Below the pieces are notes generated by a model. It had not been told where the DNA came from. It made no database searches and saw nothing but the letters and a program-made list of their open reading frames with translations. Positions 15,921 to 22,453 of a stretch of DNA of 35,702 nt are shown one piece after another; position 1 is the first letter of the stretch, and each line of letters starts with the position of its first letter. The position numbers were made by a program, and so were the translations under genes. Location: NCBI GenBank assembly GCA_013791885.1, contig VMSZ01000025.1:1-35702 (forward strand). Direction: 5' to 3'. Origin of the DNA: Sulfurimonas sp. (GTDB lineage: Bacteria > Campylobacterota > Campylobacteria > Campylobacterales > Sulfurimonadaceae).

Positions 15921-16217
15921 ATGAAAAAAGTTTTATTGGCAACAGTAGTTGCTCTTGGCATGTTTACGAGTTTAAACGCAGATGACGCTGCAACACTTTA
16001 TGAGAAATGTGTAATATGCCATGGTAAAGCAGGCGAGAAGGTAGCTTTAGGCAAAAGCAAAATAATCAAAGATATGTCTCAGGCAGATTTTATCGCTTCA
16101 CTTAAAGGGTACCAAGACGGTTCATACGGCGGAGCTCAAAAAGGGCTAATGACGGCACAGGTTAAATCTCTTGATGATGCTCAAATAGAAGCTATTGCTA
16201 AACATATAGTAAAATAA
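15921..16217 (+). CDS. Cytochrome c553-type monohaem cytochrome, copy 2
   Basis: A 98-residue paralogue of the cytochrome at 15336. Signal peptide MKKVLLATVVALGMFTSLNA, haem motif CVICH, and C-terminal IAKHIVK. The PM of copy 1 (GGPMKGLM) is replaced by AQ (GGAQKGLM), so if the axial ligand is shared it must be the methionine of GLM. The ATG at 15921 has an AGGAGA ribosome-binding site 6 bases upstream; the frame extends 25 codons further but that part is duplicated promoter DNA. Periplasmic electron transfer is the expected role, with altered redox partner or potential possible given the changes around the haem. Confidence 0.92.
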   Translation: MKKVLLATVVALGMFTSLNADDAATLYEKCVICHGKAGEKVALGKSKIIKDMSQADFIASLKGYQDGSYGGAQKGLMTAQVKSLDDAQIEAIAKHIVK

Positions 16218-16224
16218 TCTTCCC

Positions 16225-16250
16225 TCCGCCAACTCTGCTTGGCGGATATT
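16225..16250 (+). terminator. Probable terminator after cytochrome c553 copy 2
   Basis: An 8-bp perfect stem TCCGCCAA / TTGGCGGA with a 6-base loop is followed by TATTTT. It starts 7 bases after the stop codon. It is the counterpart of the hairpin at 15640. Confidence 0.65.
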
Positions 16251-16343
16251 TTAAGCAGTAAGAGTAAAAAAACCTCCAAATACCAGATACAGAGTGTTGT
16301 ACCGCATCTCTTTCATCTAAGAACCAGCATAGGAAAAAGTATT

Positions 16344-16979
16344 ATGAATGTAAAAGATTTTTATATGTTTCGGGATCTTTCCGGTGACTTGGTGAAGGTT
16401 CTTGAATCAAAAATTATGAAACACAAGTATGAAAAGGGGAGTATAATTTTTTACAGCGGAGACAGTTCACAGAATCTCCGCATACTGGCAAAAGGAATGG
16501 TGAAACTTTATAAGCATAACTCGAATGGGGAAGAGTTAGTTTTGCATTATTTTAAAAATCAATCTCTTTTAGGTGAAATGGCAACTTTTGAAGATATTCC
16601 TTACCCTGCGAACGCAATTGCCGAAACAAGTTGTGATATCTGGACTATTAAAAAAGAAGATTTTATTGCCTTGCTTGAAGCAACTCCCAAGCTTGCACTT
16701 CAGATTATAACTTCTATGGGTATGAAAATTAAAATGCTTGAAAGCAGTATTGATTTAAACATCTCAAAAAATTCTATGCAAAGAGTGGCATCACTCATGT
16801 TAAATACAATTGAGATATTTGATGAACTCTCAAGGATTAAAATATCTGCAATTCTTAACATGACGCCTGAGACGCTCTCTCGCAGAATTCAACTTTTAAG
16901 ACAAGAGGGCGCAATAGAAGTAGTAGGAAAAAAAATCATTATTCAAGATAGAACACTTCTTAAAAAATATCTCGAATGA
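16344..16979 (+). CDS. Crp/Fnr-family transcriptional regulator
   Basis: A 211-residue regulator. Residues about 10-125 form a cyclic-nucleotide-binding-type beta-roll (EKGSIIFYSGDSSQNLRIL, LLGEMATFED); after the long dimer helix a winged helix-turn-helix carries MTPETLSRRIQLLRQEG. The E-x-x-S-R in the recognition helix is the FNR signature for TTGA half-sites. FNR's N-terminal cysteines are absent (one Cys in the protein), so it does not carry the FNR 4Fe-4S cluster; haem, NO or another ligand is possible. I start at the ATG at 16344 with AGGAAA 7 bases upstream. An in-frame TTG at 16239 lies in the preceding terminator stem and adds 35 codons unlike the family. It is a candidate reader of the TTGAY-N4-GTCAA sites. 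Confidence 0.9.
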   Translation: MNVKDFYMFRDLSGDLVKVLESKIMKHKYEKGSIIFYSGDSSQNLRILAKGMVKLYKHNSNGEELVLHYFKNQSLLGEMATFEDIPYPANAIAETSCDIWTIKKEDFIALLEATPKLALQIITSMGMKIKMLESSIDLNISKNSMQRVASLMLNTIEIFDELSRIKISAILNMTPETLSRRIQLLRQEGAIEVVGKKIIIQDRTLLKKYLE

Positions 16980-17005
16980 AATTATTTAAAGAGTAATTAC
17001 TTCAG

Positions 17006-17314
17006 TTATAAGCCGCTGCTGAGTTGGCGTTTTACATCTTCTGTGGCCATGCTTATATTCCAAACAGGTTCCCAAACAACTTCTGCTGCTGCGTTTTGTG
17101 CATTTGGAAGCTCCCTTAAGACGGCTTCTTCTACCCATTGAACTATCATTTGGTGCAGTGGACAAGCTTGCGTACTGAGCGTCATTATAACTTTAACATT
17201 TCCGGCTTCATCACAGTTTGCATCATAAATAAGCCCCATTTCTACGAGATTAAATCCGACTTCAGGGTCATTTACCGTTGAGACTGCTTTAAATATTTCA
17301 TTTTTTGTGTACAT
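17006..17314 (-). CDS. MIP18/DUF59-family protein (PaaD/SufT-like)
   Basis: A 102-residue single-domain protein of the MIP18 (DUF59) family: DPEVGFNLVEMGLIYD and VIMTLSTQACPLHQMI, the latter holding the conserved cysteine. Family members help assemble or deliver iron-sulphur clusters (SufT, PaaD, eukaryotic MIP18). A cytoplasmic role in maturing a metalloprotein of the same operon or region is inferred. It is the last gene of a three-gene minus-strand operon, 3 bases after the membrane protein gene, with its AAGGAT ribosome-binding site over that stop. Confidence 0.85.
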   Translation of the reverse strand: MYTKNEIFKAVSTVNDPEVGFNLVEMGLIYDANCDEAGNVKVIMTLSTQACPLHQMIVQWVEEAVLRELPNAQNAAAEVVWEPVWNISMATEDVKRQLSSGL

Positions 17315-17317
17315 AAT

Positions 17318-18550
17318 TTATCCTTTAAAATTAATCATAAAAAGTATGTCTTTAAGTAAAAACAGAGCACTCATTAACATGAAGCTAAGCCCAGCCAAGT
17401 AAATTTGTTCCAGTTCAAACGCAATGGCAAGAGCTACGAGAACAAAACCGGTGACATTGTAAAAAAACAACAAAGCAGAACTTTTTTTTGGAACCATCTC
17501 TGCGAGCATAGGAACTTTTTCTTTTCCGACAAGCGGGGCAAATCGCTCAAACCAGATAAGAAAAGGAATTATTTTATAAAAATGGCCTAAAATCAGAGAA
17601 CCCAAAACGCCATAGAACATGACAAAACCAAGTAAAAGAAGAACTTGATTGGCTGTGGAGAAAAAATAAAAAATACCAAGAAAAAGGCTCATAAGTAGAG
17701 AAACGCTGAAAAATAGCAAATAGTAGTAATAGATATCTTTTTTAACTCGGGCTCTTGTTTTATAGATGAGATACAACTCGTATGCATAGAGACAAAAGGC
17801 AAGCAGTAAAAGACCATAGCCCAGGTCACTGAAAAGTGCATAAGAGTACTCTCCCAGAGAAACAAAGAAAATTGCCGCAGACAAAAAATACAAAGAGTAT
17901 TGTAAAAATCTTTTATCAAAAGAGTGTGAGAGCCAAAACATAGGCACCAAAATGTAACTCATGCCTATAATACTAAAACCCACATAGCCATATAAAACCA
18001 GATATATATGGATATTTAAGAGTTTGTTTACATCTACATCTATAAATCCGCTGTATCCAAACGCCATAATGAGTCCGACTATGACGCCTAGAAGTAAAAA
18101 AATATTTGCGAGCAAAACCGCGTAAAATGAGAAATTGAGCTTTTTTGCTTTTGAAATGGTGGCAAAGGTTTCAGCCAAAAAGATTAAAAATGAGATGAAA
18201 ACGATAACACCGCCAAAAGATAAAAGAACGGGAGTGTTGTAAAATCCGAGTACCATTAAAAGTGTTCCGATAAAAAGCAGGGGGTAGATTGCATAATAAA
18301 GCTCTACAGCAAAATGCTCAACTTCAAGAACAACGGGCACAAGTTGTGCCATAGCTCCAAATATTGACATCATGACAAAGCCAAGCAGCATGAGATGCAC
18401 AAACGCGAGAGTATTGTTCCCAAGTGTGTGCATTGTTGAGATATCAAAGCTAAAAAGAAAAATTACAGTAGAGAAATAGACTAACACAGCCGTAATAAAA
18501 TAGGGTGCTACAAGTCTAAAAGGGGGCGCAAACTGCTGAGAGATATTCAT
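17318..18550 (-). CDS. Polytopic membrane protein resembling haem-copper oxidase subunit I / NnrS
   Basis: A 410-residue integral membrane protein with about 12 hydrophobic segments. Histidines sit within membrane helices at FVHLMLLGF, NIHIYLVLYGYVGFSIIG and LGHFYKIIPFLIWF. This recalls haem ligands in haem-copper oxidase subunit I or the NnrS family linked to nitrogen-oxide metabolism. The six-histidine and cross-link pattern of a true oxidase or NO reductase is not evident, so catalytic activity should not be assumed. It sits between a DUF2249-like and a DUF59 gene in an operon with an FNR-like operator, suggesting a job in denitrification or NO tolerance. The family name is uncertain; the membrane topology and histidines are what I see. 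Confidence 0.6.
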   Translation of the reverse strand: MNISQQFAPPFRLVAPYFITAVLVYFSTVIFLFSFDISTMHTLGNNTLAFVHLMLLGFVMMSIFGAMAQLVPVVLEVEHFAVELYYAIYPLLFIGTLLMVLGFYNTPVLLSFGGVIVFISFLIFLAETFATISKAKKLNFSFYAVLLANIFLLLGVIVGLIMAFGYSGFIDVDVNKLLNIHIYLVLYGYVGFSIIGMSYILVPMFWLSHSFDKRFLQYSLYFLSAAIFFVSLGEYSYALFSDLGYGLLLLAFCLYAYELYLIYKTRARVKKDIYYYYLLFFSVSLLMSLFLGIFYFFSTANQVLLLLGFVMFYGVLGSLILGHFYKIIPFLIWFERFAPLVGKEKVPMLAEMVPKKSSALLFFYNVTGFVLVALAIAFELEQIYLAGLSFMLMSALFLLKDILFMINFKG

Positions 18551-18558
18551 CGCTGCGT

Positions 18559-18888
18559 TTAACCGTTACAACTGTTTTGACTAAAGTCCGTTGTTTGGTC
18601 GGCATTGTGTTTTTTAGTAAAAACAACTTTTACGCGTCCATCGCCAAGATTGCTCTCTTCAAAATCAAACTCTGCTTCGATTTTTGGAAAAAGGCCGCCG
18701 GGTGATTTGTGGTTTATCATAACAAGTTTGCTGTTTTTATCAAGGAGTTGGAGACCTAGCATTGCGTTTACCATAGGTTCGGGAGGAGGAGTGGCACTTG
18801 TGTCAAAAGTGTAAACTGTCACACCGTCGATATTTTCTTTAAAAAAAGGAACTGTCGCTCCCTGTACTTCTATTTGATTGTTTTGCAT
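18559..18888 (-). CDS. Small DUF2249-like protein
   Basis: A 109-residue soluble protein. The segment PPPEPMVNAMLGLQLLDKNS followed by LVMINHKSPGGLFPKIEAEF resembles the DUF2249 core, which adopts a small alpha/beta fold similar to TusA/SirA and is often found beside hemerythrins and denitrification genes. A function is not established. The C-terminus holds a lone Cys (NSCNG). It is the first gene of the operon; the start ATG at 18888 is preceded by an AAGGGAAA ribosome-binding site and by an FNR-like operator and -10 box. Confidence 0.65.
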   Translation of the reverse strand: MQNNQIEVQGATVPFFKENIDGVTVYTFDTSATPPPEPMVNAMLGLQLLDKNSKLVMINHKSPGGLFPKIEAEFDFEESNLGDGRVKVVFTKKHNADQTTDFSQNSCNG

Positions 18889-18944
18889 CGTATTTCCCTT
18901 GTGTTGCGTTTGTGGTAGTTTATACTATTGTGCATAGTTAAACA

Positions 18945-18958
18945 TTGACAAACGTCAA
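18945..18958 (-). promoter_or_regulatory. Crp/Fnr-type operator TTGACAAACGTCAA upstream of the DUF2249-like operon
   Basis: A perfect palindrome of the form TTGAC-N4-GTCAA. On the minus strand a TATAAA box (18924-18919) is centred 30 bases away, again class II spacing. It controls the three-gene operon 18888-17006. Confidence 0.75.
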
Positions 18959-19002
18959 CAAAAGGGGAAATTATTGAGTAGTTCACATTACGTATTTTTT
19001 CT

Positions 19003-19023
19003 CCCCTATCCGACAGATAGGGG
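19003..19023. other. Stem-loop CCCCTATC / GATAGGGG
   Basis: A perfect 8-bp stem with a CGACA loop. No T run lies on the 3' side on either strand, so it is not a standard terminator. It is the first of four hairpins between the nap operon end and the DUF2249-like operon. Confidence 0.5.
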
Positions 19024-19057
19024 TAGCTTTAGGGGGTTGTAGGTGAAAAGCGTTCTG

Positions 19058-19082
19058 AAAAATCCAACTGCTTGGATTTTTT
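19058..19082 (-). terminator. Probable terminator of the nap operon
   Basis: AAAAATCCAA and TTGGATTTTT form a perfect 10-bp stem around a CTGC loop. The outer A/T runs make it work in either direction; on the minus strand it ends the nap operon about 85 bases after its last stop codon. Confidence 0.7.
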
Positions 19083-19097
19083 AGCTGTGGAACCAGA

Positions 19098-19119
19098 GGC
19101 TATATGCGCAAGCATAGCC
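19098..19119. other. Stem-loop GGCTAT / ATAGCC
   Basis: A 6-bp stem around ATGCGCAAGC, where inner GC pairs may also form. It lies between the nap terminator and the 19133 hairpin. Confidence 0.4.
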
Positions 19120-19132
19120 GCCGGCGTCCCTG

Positions 19133-19162
19133 CTACGAAAACGGACGAGTTCGTTTTCGTAG
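19133..19162 (-). other. Long stem-loop directly after the last nap-operon gene
   Basis: CTACGAAAACG (19133-19143) and CGTTTTCGTAG (19152-19162) form a perfect 11-bp stem with an 8-base loop. It stands a few bases beyond the stop of the 93-residue gene. It may terminate transcription together with the hairpin at 19058 or protect the mRNA 3' end. Confidence 0.6.
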
Positions 19163-19167
19163 TCGCA

Positions 19168-19449
19168 TCAATTAGTAAGAGATTCACCTTTTTTCTTTTC
19201 TATTTCTGCTTGATGGGCAGCCATCTCAAGTCGTATTTCATCCATGACATGGGGTGGAACATTCGCGTCTTTGCTCCATCTTACTTCATCGATGTGACCG
19301 CCGTAATCACTTCCAAAATCTTCAACTTTCTGAGAATACTCATCGAGATTCAGACAAAACGCAACTCTGCCGTCTCCTGTGTCTTTAAGTTCGATAAACC
19401 ATTGCCCGTTGTCGTCTATTTTAATGATTGATTCAAAAACTACGCTCAT
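19168..19449 (-). CDS. Small protein of unknown function, last gene of the nap operon
   Basis: I do not recognise this 93-residue soluble protein. It is acidic, with SVVFESIIKIDDNGQWFIEL, a stretch rich in D/G (EDFGSDYGGH) and a charged C-terminal helix (AAHQAEIEKKK). It has no signal peptide and a single cysteine. It starts 2 bases after the napD stop, so it is co-expressed with the nitrate reductase genes and may assist assembly or regulation. Continuous reading frame, tight spacing and hairpins after the stop argue for a real gene. Confidence 0.7.
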   Translation of the reverse strand: MSVVFESIIKIDDNGQWFIELKDTGDGRVAFCLNLDEYSQKVEDFGSDYGGHIDEVRWSKDANVPPHVMDEIRLEMAAHQAEIEKKKGESLTN

Positions 19450-19451
19450 AT

Positions 19452-19841
19452 TTACTCTTTGTGTGTCGCATTAAAAGTTTGGGCAAAGCCTTCTAAATCT
19501 TTCTTTTTCAAATCCCCGTTGTAAACAATATCTGCAGGATCAATTGTGTCATCATTTAACATTTTAGGCACAACATCACCGTTGTTGATAACTTCCATGT
19601 GTGCGTCAAGCTCATCTTCGCTGTATGCCATCTGCATATCAGCCGACATAACATGCGGGATGCCTTCAACAACTCGGAGTTTTTTGAGCTCTTCTTCTAC
19701 ACCTTCACCCTCAATAGTGATAATGATTCTTCCCTTTTCATCATGGAAGTGGTAATCACAAACCTCACAGTTTTTTAAACTCTCAACAACTTCATCTATG
19801 TATTTTGGCAGTGTTTGTACTACTATGCTTGAAATATTCAT
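19452..19841 (-). CDS. napD: NapD, chaperone for NapA maturation
   Basis: NapD binds the Tat signal peptide of NapA and holds it in the cytoplasm until the cofactor is inserted. I start at the ATG at 19841 with an AAGGAAAA ribosome-binding site; the frame extends 38 codons upstream with unlikely, overlapping sequence. The 129-residue product shows MNISSIVVQTLPKYIDEV and a ferredoxin-like beta-alpha-beta pattern through HVMSADMQMAYSEDE. About 40 residues after the core (NNGDVVPKMLNDDT onward) are longer than E. coli NapD. Its position near the 3' end of the operon is typical for Campylobacterota. Confidence 0.85.
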   Translation of the reverse strand: MNISSIVVQTLPKYIDEVVESLKNCEVCDYHFHDEKGRIIITIEGEGVEEELKKLRVVEGIPHVMSADMQMAYSEDELDAHMEVINNGDVVPKMLNDDTIDPADIVYNGDLKKKDLEGFAQTFNATHKE

Positions 19842-19869
19842 TTTTATTTTCCTTAATTCTTTATTTTGA

Positions 19870-20313
19870 CTATTCGTATGTAACTGTTCTGGTTTTTTCA
19901 CCGTTTTCTTTGCGCATTTTATCATACAACCTTTGGTGTTCGAGCTTTTGCTCAAAGGTGATAGGCGTTCGCAAAGATTTGTACTCTACCAAAACGCCGT
20001 CTTTGTAGACGCCGGAGATAATAGCGTGAACCCAGTAAAAGCCTTTGTCTTTGCGGAGATTTTTGACGATTCCGCTCCACTGCTTTTCCTCTTTTATAGT
20101 GAGCCATAACTCTTTAAAAACTACACTAGGCATATCCGGATGTCTTACAAGGCTGTGAGATTTTCCGATGAGTTCCGCTTCTGTATAACCGCTGATTTCA
20201 CAAAAAGTTTCATTCGCATAGGTAATTATCCCTTGAAGATTCGTTCTTGAAATAATAAGTTCATCTTCTGGAACAACAGTCTCTATTAAAAATTCCGATT
20301 CATTGTACTGCAT
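19870..20313 (-). CDS. Single PAS-domain protein inside the nap operon
   Basis: A 147-residue soluble protein made almost wholly of one PAS domain (about residues 15-125): NLQGIITYANETFCEISGYTEAELIGKSHSLVRHPDMP, then WSGIVKNLRKDKGFYWV (quoted in parts). It is most like the PAS domain of Aer-type aerotaxis receptors, which bind FAD, including the HPDMP segment. It lacks a membrane anchor, kinase, GGDEF or MCP output, leaving only a short C-terminal helix (about 128-147). It lies between napL and napD with an AGAGGTGA ribosome-binding site. A redox-sensing partner for chemotaxis receptors or for a regulator is possible; this is inference. Confidence 0.85.
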   Translation of the reverse strand: MQYNESEFLIETVVPEDELIISRTNLQGIITYANETFCEISGYTEAELIGKSHSLVRHPDMPSVVFKELWLTIKEEKQWSGIVKNLRKDKGFYWVHAIISGVYKDGVLVEYKSLRTPITFEQKLEHQRLYDKMRKENGEKTRTVTYE

Positions 20314-20322
20314 ATTTCACCT

Positions 20323-21270
20323 CTATTTAATTTTATATAAATTAATGACTTTGTCGTCACTTGACACTAAAAATTCATCTTCATTTAAAAACAAAATATT
20401 TGTCGGCGTCATTTTGTTCCCGCCATAACGGGTCAGCTCTTTTTGCGTTTGTCTTTCAAAAAGTGTAATGTTGTTGTGCTCATCACTTGAAAAAGCCACA
20501 AGATTAGCACTTGGTGAGAGACCAACAGAGTAGACGAGAAAGCCGGATGTTTTGTAGTATGCTGAGCCAGTTTTTTGGTTGTATACAACAACACGTCTGT
20601 CTTGTCCTGCGGTGACGATAATGGAGTTTTTATTTTGAACCTGAAAAACATTGTCAAGATTTTGGCCTTTGAGCGTTTTTAAAAGTTTTGCATCTTTAAG
20701 AGAGTAAATTTTCAAAGCTCCGCTTTCATCTGCAACAACCACTTCATCTTTTTTTTCATTAAGTGCAAAGTTGGAAAATTTTGACTGAGAGACTTGAAAT
20801 TGATAGTTTATTGCTTTTTTATCTATGTCATACGAGATGAGTTCGTTACTTAAAAGTGCTAAAAGAAGCGTGTTTTCGTCAATGAACTTGGCCTTTGCAA
20901 TTGAAAGCATCTCGCTTGATGCAATAAGAAGCTTCGTTTTGTTGTCAGAATGAATGTACACTTGCGCAAAACCGGAATTTCCTTGAGATAAAATCAAAAC
21001 TTTCTCTTTCAAAACATCGACGGAATAAATCTTTGCCTCTATCTTGTCGCCCATAAAGTCGGTAATTTTTTCTACCTCAATTTTAGAGAGCATATCTTTT
21101 GTATTGATATCAAAAATGTCTACACATCCGGCATCTGTTGCGCTATAGAGTTTATTCTCTGTGAAAACGATATCTCGCACTCCACCGCTTGCATTAAAGC
21201 TTGCAATAGGCATTTTGAGAGAACCAGCAAAGAGAGATGAGATAAAAAAAATTAAGAGCAAAATTTTCAC
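20323..21270 (-). CDS. napL: NapL, periplasmic beta-propeller protein
   Basis: NapL is an accessory protein of Campylobacterota nap operons with uncertain function. I start at a GTG at 21270 overlapping the napF stop (GTGA); this gives a 315-residue protein beginning with a signal peptide (KILLLIFFISSLFAGS). The longer frame would run through napF in another phase. The mature part shows WD40/YVTN-type repeats, for example VRDIVFTENKLYSATDAGCVDIFD, EVVVADESGALKIYSL and IIVTAGQDRRVVVYN. Order after napF matches known napFL pairs. Confidence 0.85.
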   Translation of the reverse strand: MKILLLIFFISSLFAGSLKMPIASFNASGGVRDIVFTENKLYSATDAGCVDIFDINTKDMLSKIEVEKITDFMGDKIEAKIYSVDVLKEKVLILSQGNSGFAQVYIHSDNKTKLLIASSEMLSIAKAKFIDENTLLLALLSNELISYDIDKKAINYQFQVSQSKFSNFALNEKKDEVVVADESGALKIYSLKDAKLLKTLKGQNLDNVFQVQNKNSIIVTAGQDRRVVVYNQKTGSAYYKTSGFLVYSVGLSPSANLVAFSSDEHNNITLFERQTQKELTRYGGNKMTPTNILFLNEDEFLVSSDDKVINLYKIK

Positions 21271-21758
21271 GACAAAGCCTTTATATCTATTGCATAGCTT
21301 GGACATCTGCTGATGCAAAATCCGCATGCGGTACATTTTAATGGGTCTATGAGCGGCATAAACATAGCACGAAATTCTATAGCATCTTCCAAACAAGGGT
21401 CTTTACATGAAAAACACATAACGCCGCTCCAACTCAAACAAGTAGCTTGGTTGATTGTGACATCTGCGTTTATCAGTTGTTTATTTTCAATTTTTAGAAC
21501 GCCGAATTCACACGCAGTAGCGCAATCATCGCAGTAGGTGCAACCACTTTTTAAGAAATCAAGAGAGGGCGTTTTGTCGGCGTTAATGATAATAATCTGC
21601 TCTTGGCACAAAGCGGCGCACTTGCCATCGCATTTCTGACATTCTGTGTCAAATGCAGATATATTACCAAAATAAGGCGGACGAATCAACAAACTCTCTT
21701 GCTTTTGCTCTGTTTTAAACGATGAAGCAAGAGAGCCAAAAAGCTCTCTTCTATTCAT
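21267..21758 (-). CDS. napF: NapF, iron-sulphur accessory protein
   Basis: A 163-residue cytoplasmic ferredoxin-type protein implicated in NapA maturation. Four cysteine groups are visible: C40/C43/C47/C51, C73/C76/C79/C83, C107/C115/C118/C122 and C142/C145/C148/C152, so up to four 4Fe-4S clusters could bind, the first being irregular. It begins MNRRELFGSLASSF, like other NapF proteins. It lies 5 bases after napB and overlaps napL by 4 bases. Confidence 0.9.
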   Translation of the reverse strand: MNRRELFGSLASSFKTEQKQESLLIRPPYFGNISAFDTECQKCDGKCAALCQEQIIIINADKTPSLDFLKSGCTYCDDCATACEFGVLKIENKQLINADVTINQATCLSWSGVMCFSCKDPCLEDAIEFRAMFMPLIDPLKCTACGFCISRCPSYAIDIKALS

Positions 21759-21763
21759 AAGTT

Positions 21764-22453
21764 TTAGTGGCCTCCGCCGTCAAGATGACCAGCTTTAGAG
21801 TCGCTGTTATCCAAATCATTTGCTGTTACTTGTGAGTCGCCGCCTATAATTGTGTTGAGTCCGTCTGTTAACTTAGAACCACTCCATGTAGACTTGTTCG
21901 CACCGTCTTTATCTGTATACTGTGCTTGAAAGTTATTCTCAACAAGTTGCCCGTCACTTTGAGGAGCATGACATTGAGAACAGTTAAATCTGGCACCTGC
22001 AAGTGCGTCGAGTTTTTTGATAGATATATCGTTTTTCATAGTATCTGCAGGTAGTTTAAACTCTTTTCCATCATACGTCGGATGCGGTCTAAAGTCTGTA
22101 AAGTGTGAAGCCGGAATAGGCGTTGCACCCATATCTGCTGCAACTTCGGGCATATGACAACTTACACACTGATTGTCATTGATAGTAATTGGCAACATTC
22201 CTTCCACATCATGTGGAATCATCGGCGGAGCATCCTGAAATGCTCTTTTTATTTTTGTACTCGTTCCTGCTGTATCTGTCGCGTAGCTTGTTTTACTAGC
22301 AACAGTATCTGACTCTTTACTTAAAGATGTCTTTCTGAGTCCTAAAGACTCTTCACTAATACTCGGAGTTACTGTACTTGCAGCATAGAGTGAACTCGCC
22401 ATCAAAAGTGCTGCAGCTCCAAAGGCAAGTGTTATCTTAGTTATTGTTTTCAT
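21764..22453 (-). CDS. napB: NapB, dihaem cytochrome subunit of nitrate reductase
   Basis: NapB is the periplasmic electron-donating subunit of NapA. It has a signal peptide (through SSLYAA, about residue 25) and two haem sites, CVSCH (96-100) and CSQCH (158-162), with PMIPHDVEG before the first, as in the family. At 229 residues it is longer than E. coli NapB (about 150): there is a Ser/Thr-rich stretch after the signal peptide (about 27-70) and a roughly 45-residue polar tail after the core ending HLDGGGH. The ATG lies within the 3' end of napH (17-base overlap), where GGGAGAAG provides the ribosome-binding site. Confidence 0.93.
   Translation of the reverse strand: MKTITKITLAFGAAALLMASSLYAASTVTPSISEESLGLRKTSLSKESDTVASKTSYATDTAGTSTKIKRAFQDAPPMIPHDVEGMLPITINDNQCVSCHMPEVAADMGATPIPASHFTDFRPHPTYDGKEFKLPADTMKNDISIKKLDALAGARFNCSQCHAPQSDGQLVENNFQAQYTDKDGANKSTWSGSKLTDGLNTIIGGDSQVTANDLDNSDSKAGHLDGGGH

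Larger units (their letters stand above)
15160..16280. repeat. Tandem duplication of a roughly 530-base cytochrome c553 unit
   Basis: Copy 1 (about 15160-15693) and copy 2 (about 15758-16280) align from GGGTTCAAAATATTTATCTGT through the divergent promoter region, cytochrome gene and hairpin to CCTCCAAA. Offsets are 598 at the left, 585 at the ATG codons and 587 at the right, so small indels have accumulated. The cytochromes share long identical protein stretches such as CHG and KAGEKVALGKSKIIKDMS (Q in place of K at the first position in copy 1). The duplication is old enough for coding and operator divergence. Confidence 0.85.

Noticed and set aside
16239-16343. N-terminal extension of the first Crp/Fnr regulator from a TTG
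   Set aside because: The extension begins in the right arm of the terminator hairpin and runs through duplicated non-coding DNA; the ATG at 16344 has a good ribosome-binding site and gives the normal family length.
17318-18550. Calling the membrane protein an NO reductase (NorB) or cytochrome oxidase
   Set aside because: The intramembrane histidines are suggestive, but the complete haem and metal ligand pattern was not found by eye.
19842-19955. 38-codon upstream extension of NapD
   Set aside because: It overlaps the PAS gene in another phase; NapD homology begins at MNISSIVV, which has its own AAGGAAAA ribosome-binding site.
21271-21396. Upstream extension of NapL
   Set aside because: It overlaps NapF in another phase and would place over 40 residues before the signal peptide; the GTG at 21270 overlaps the napF stop and starts the signal peptide.
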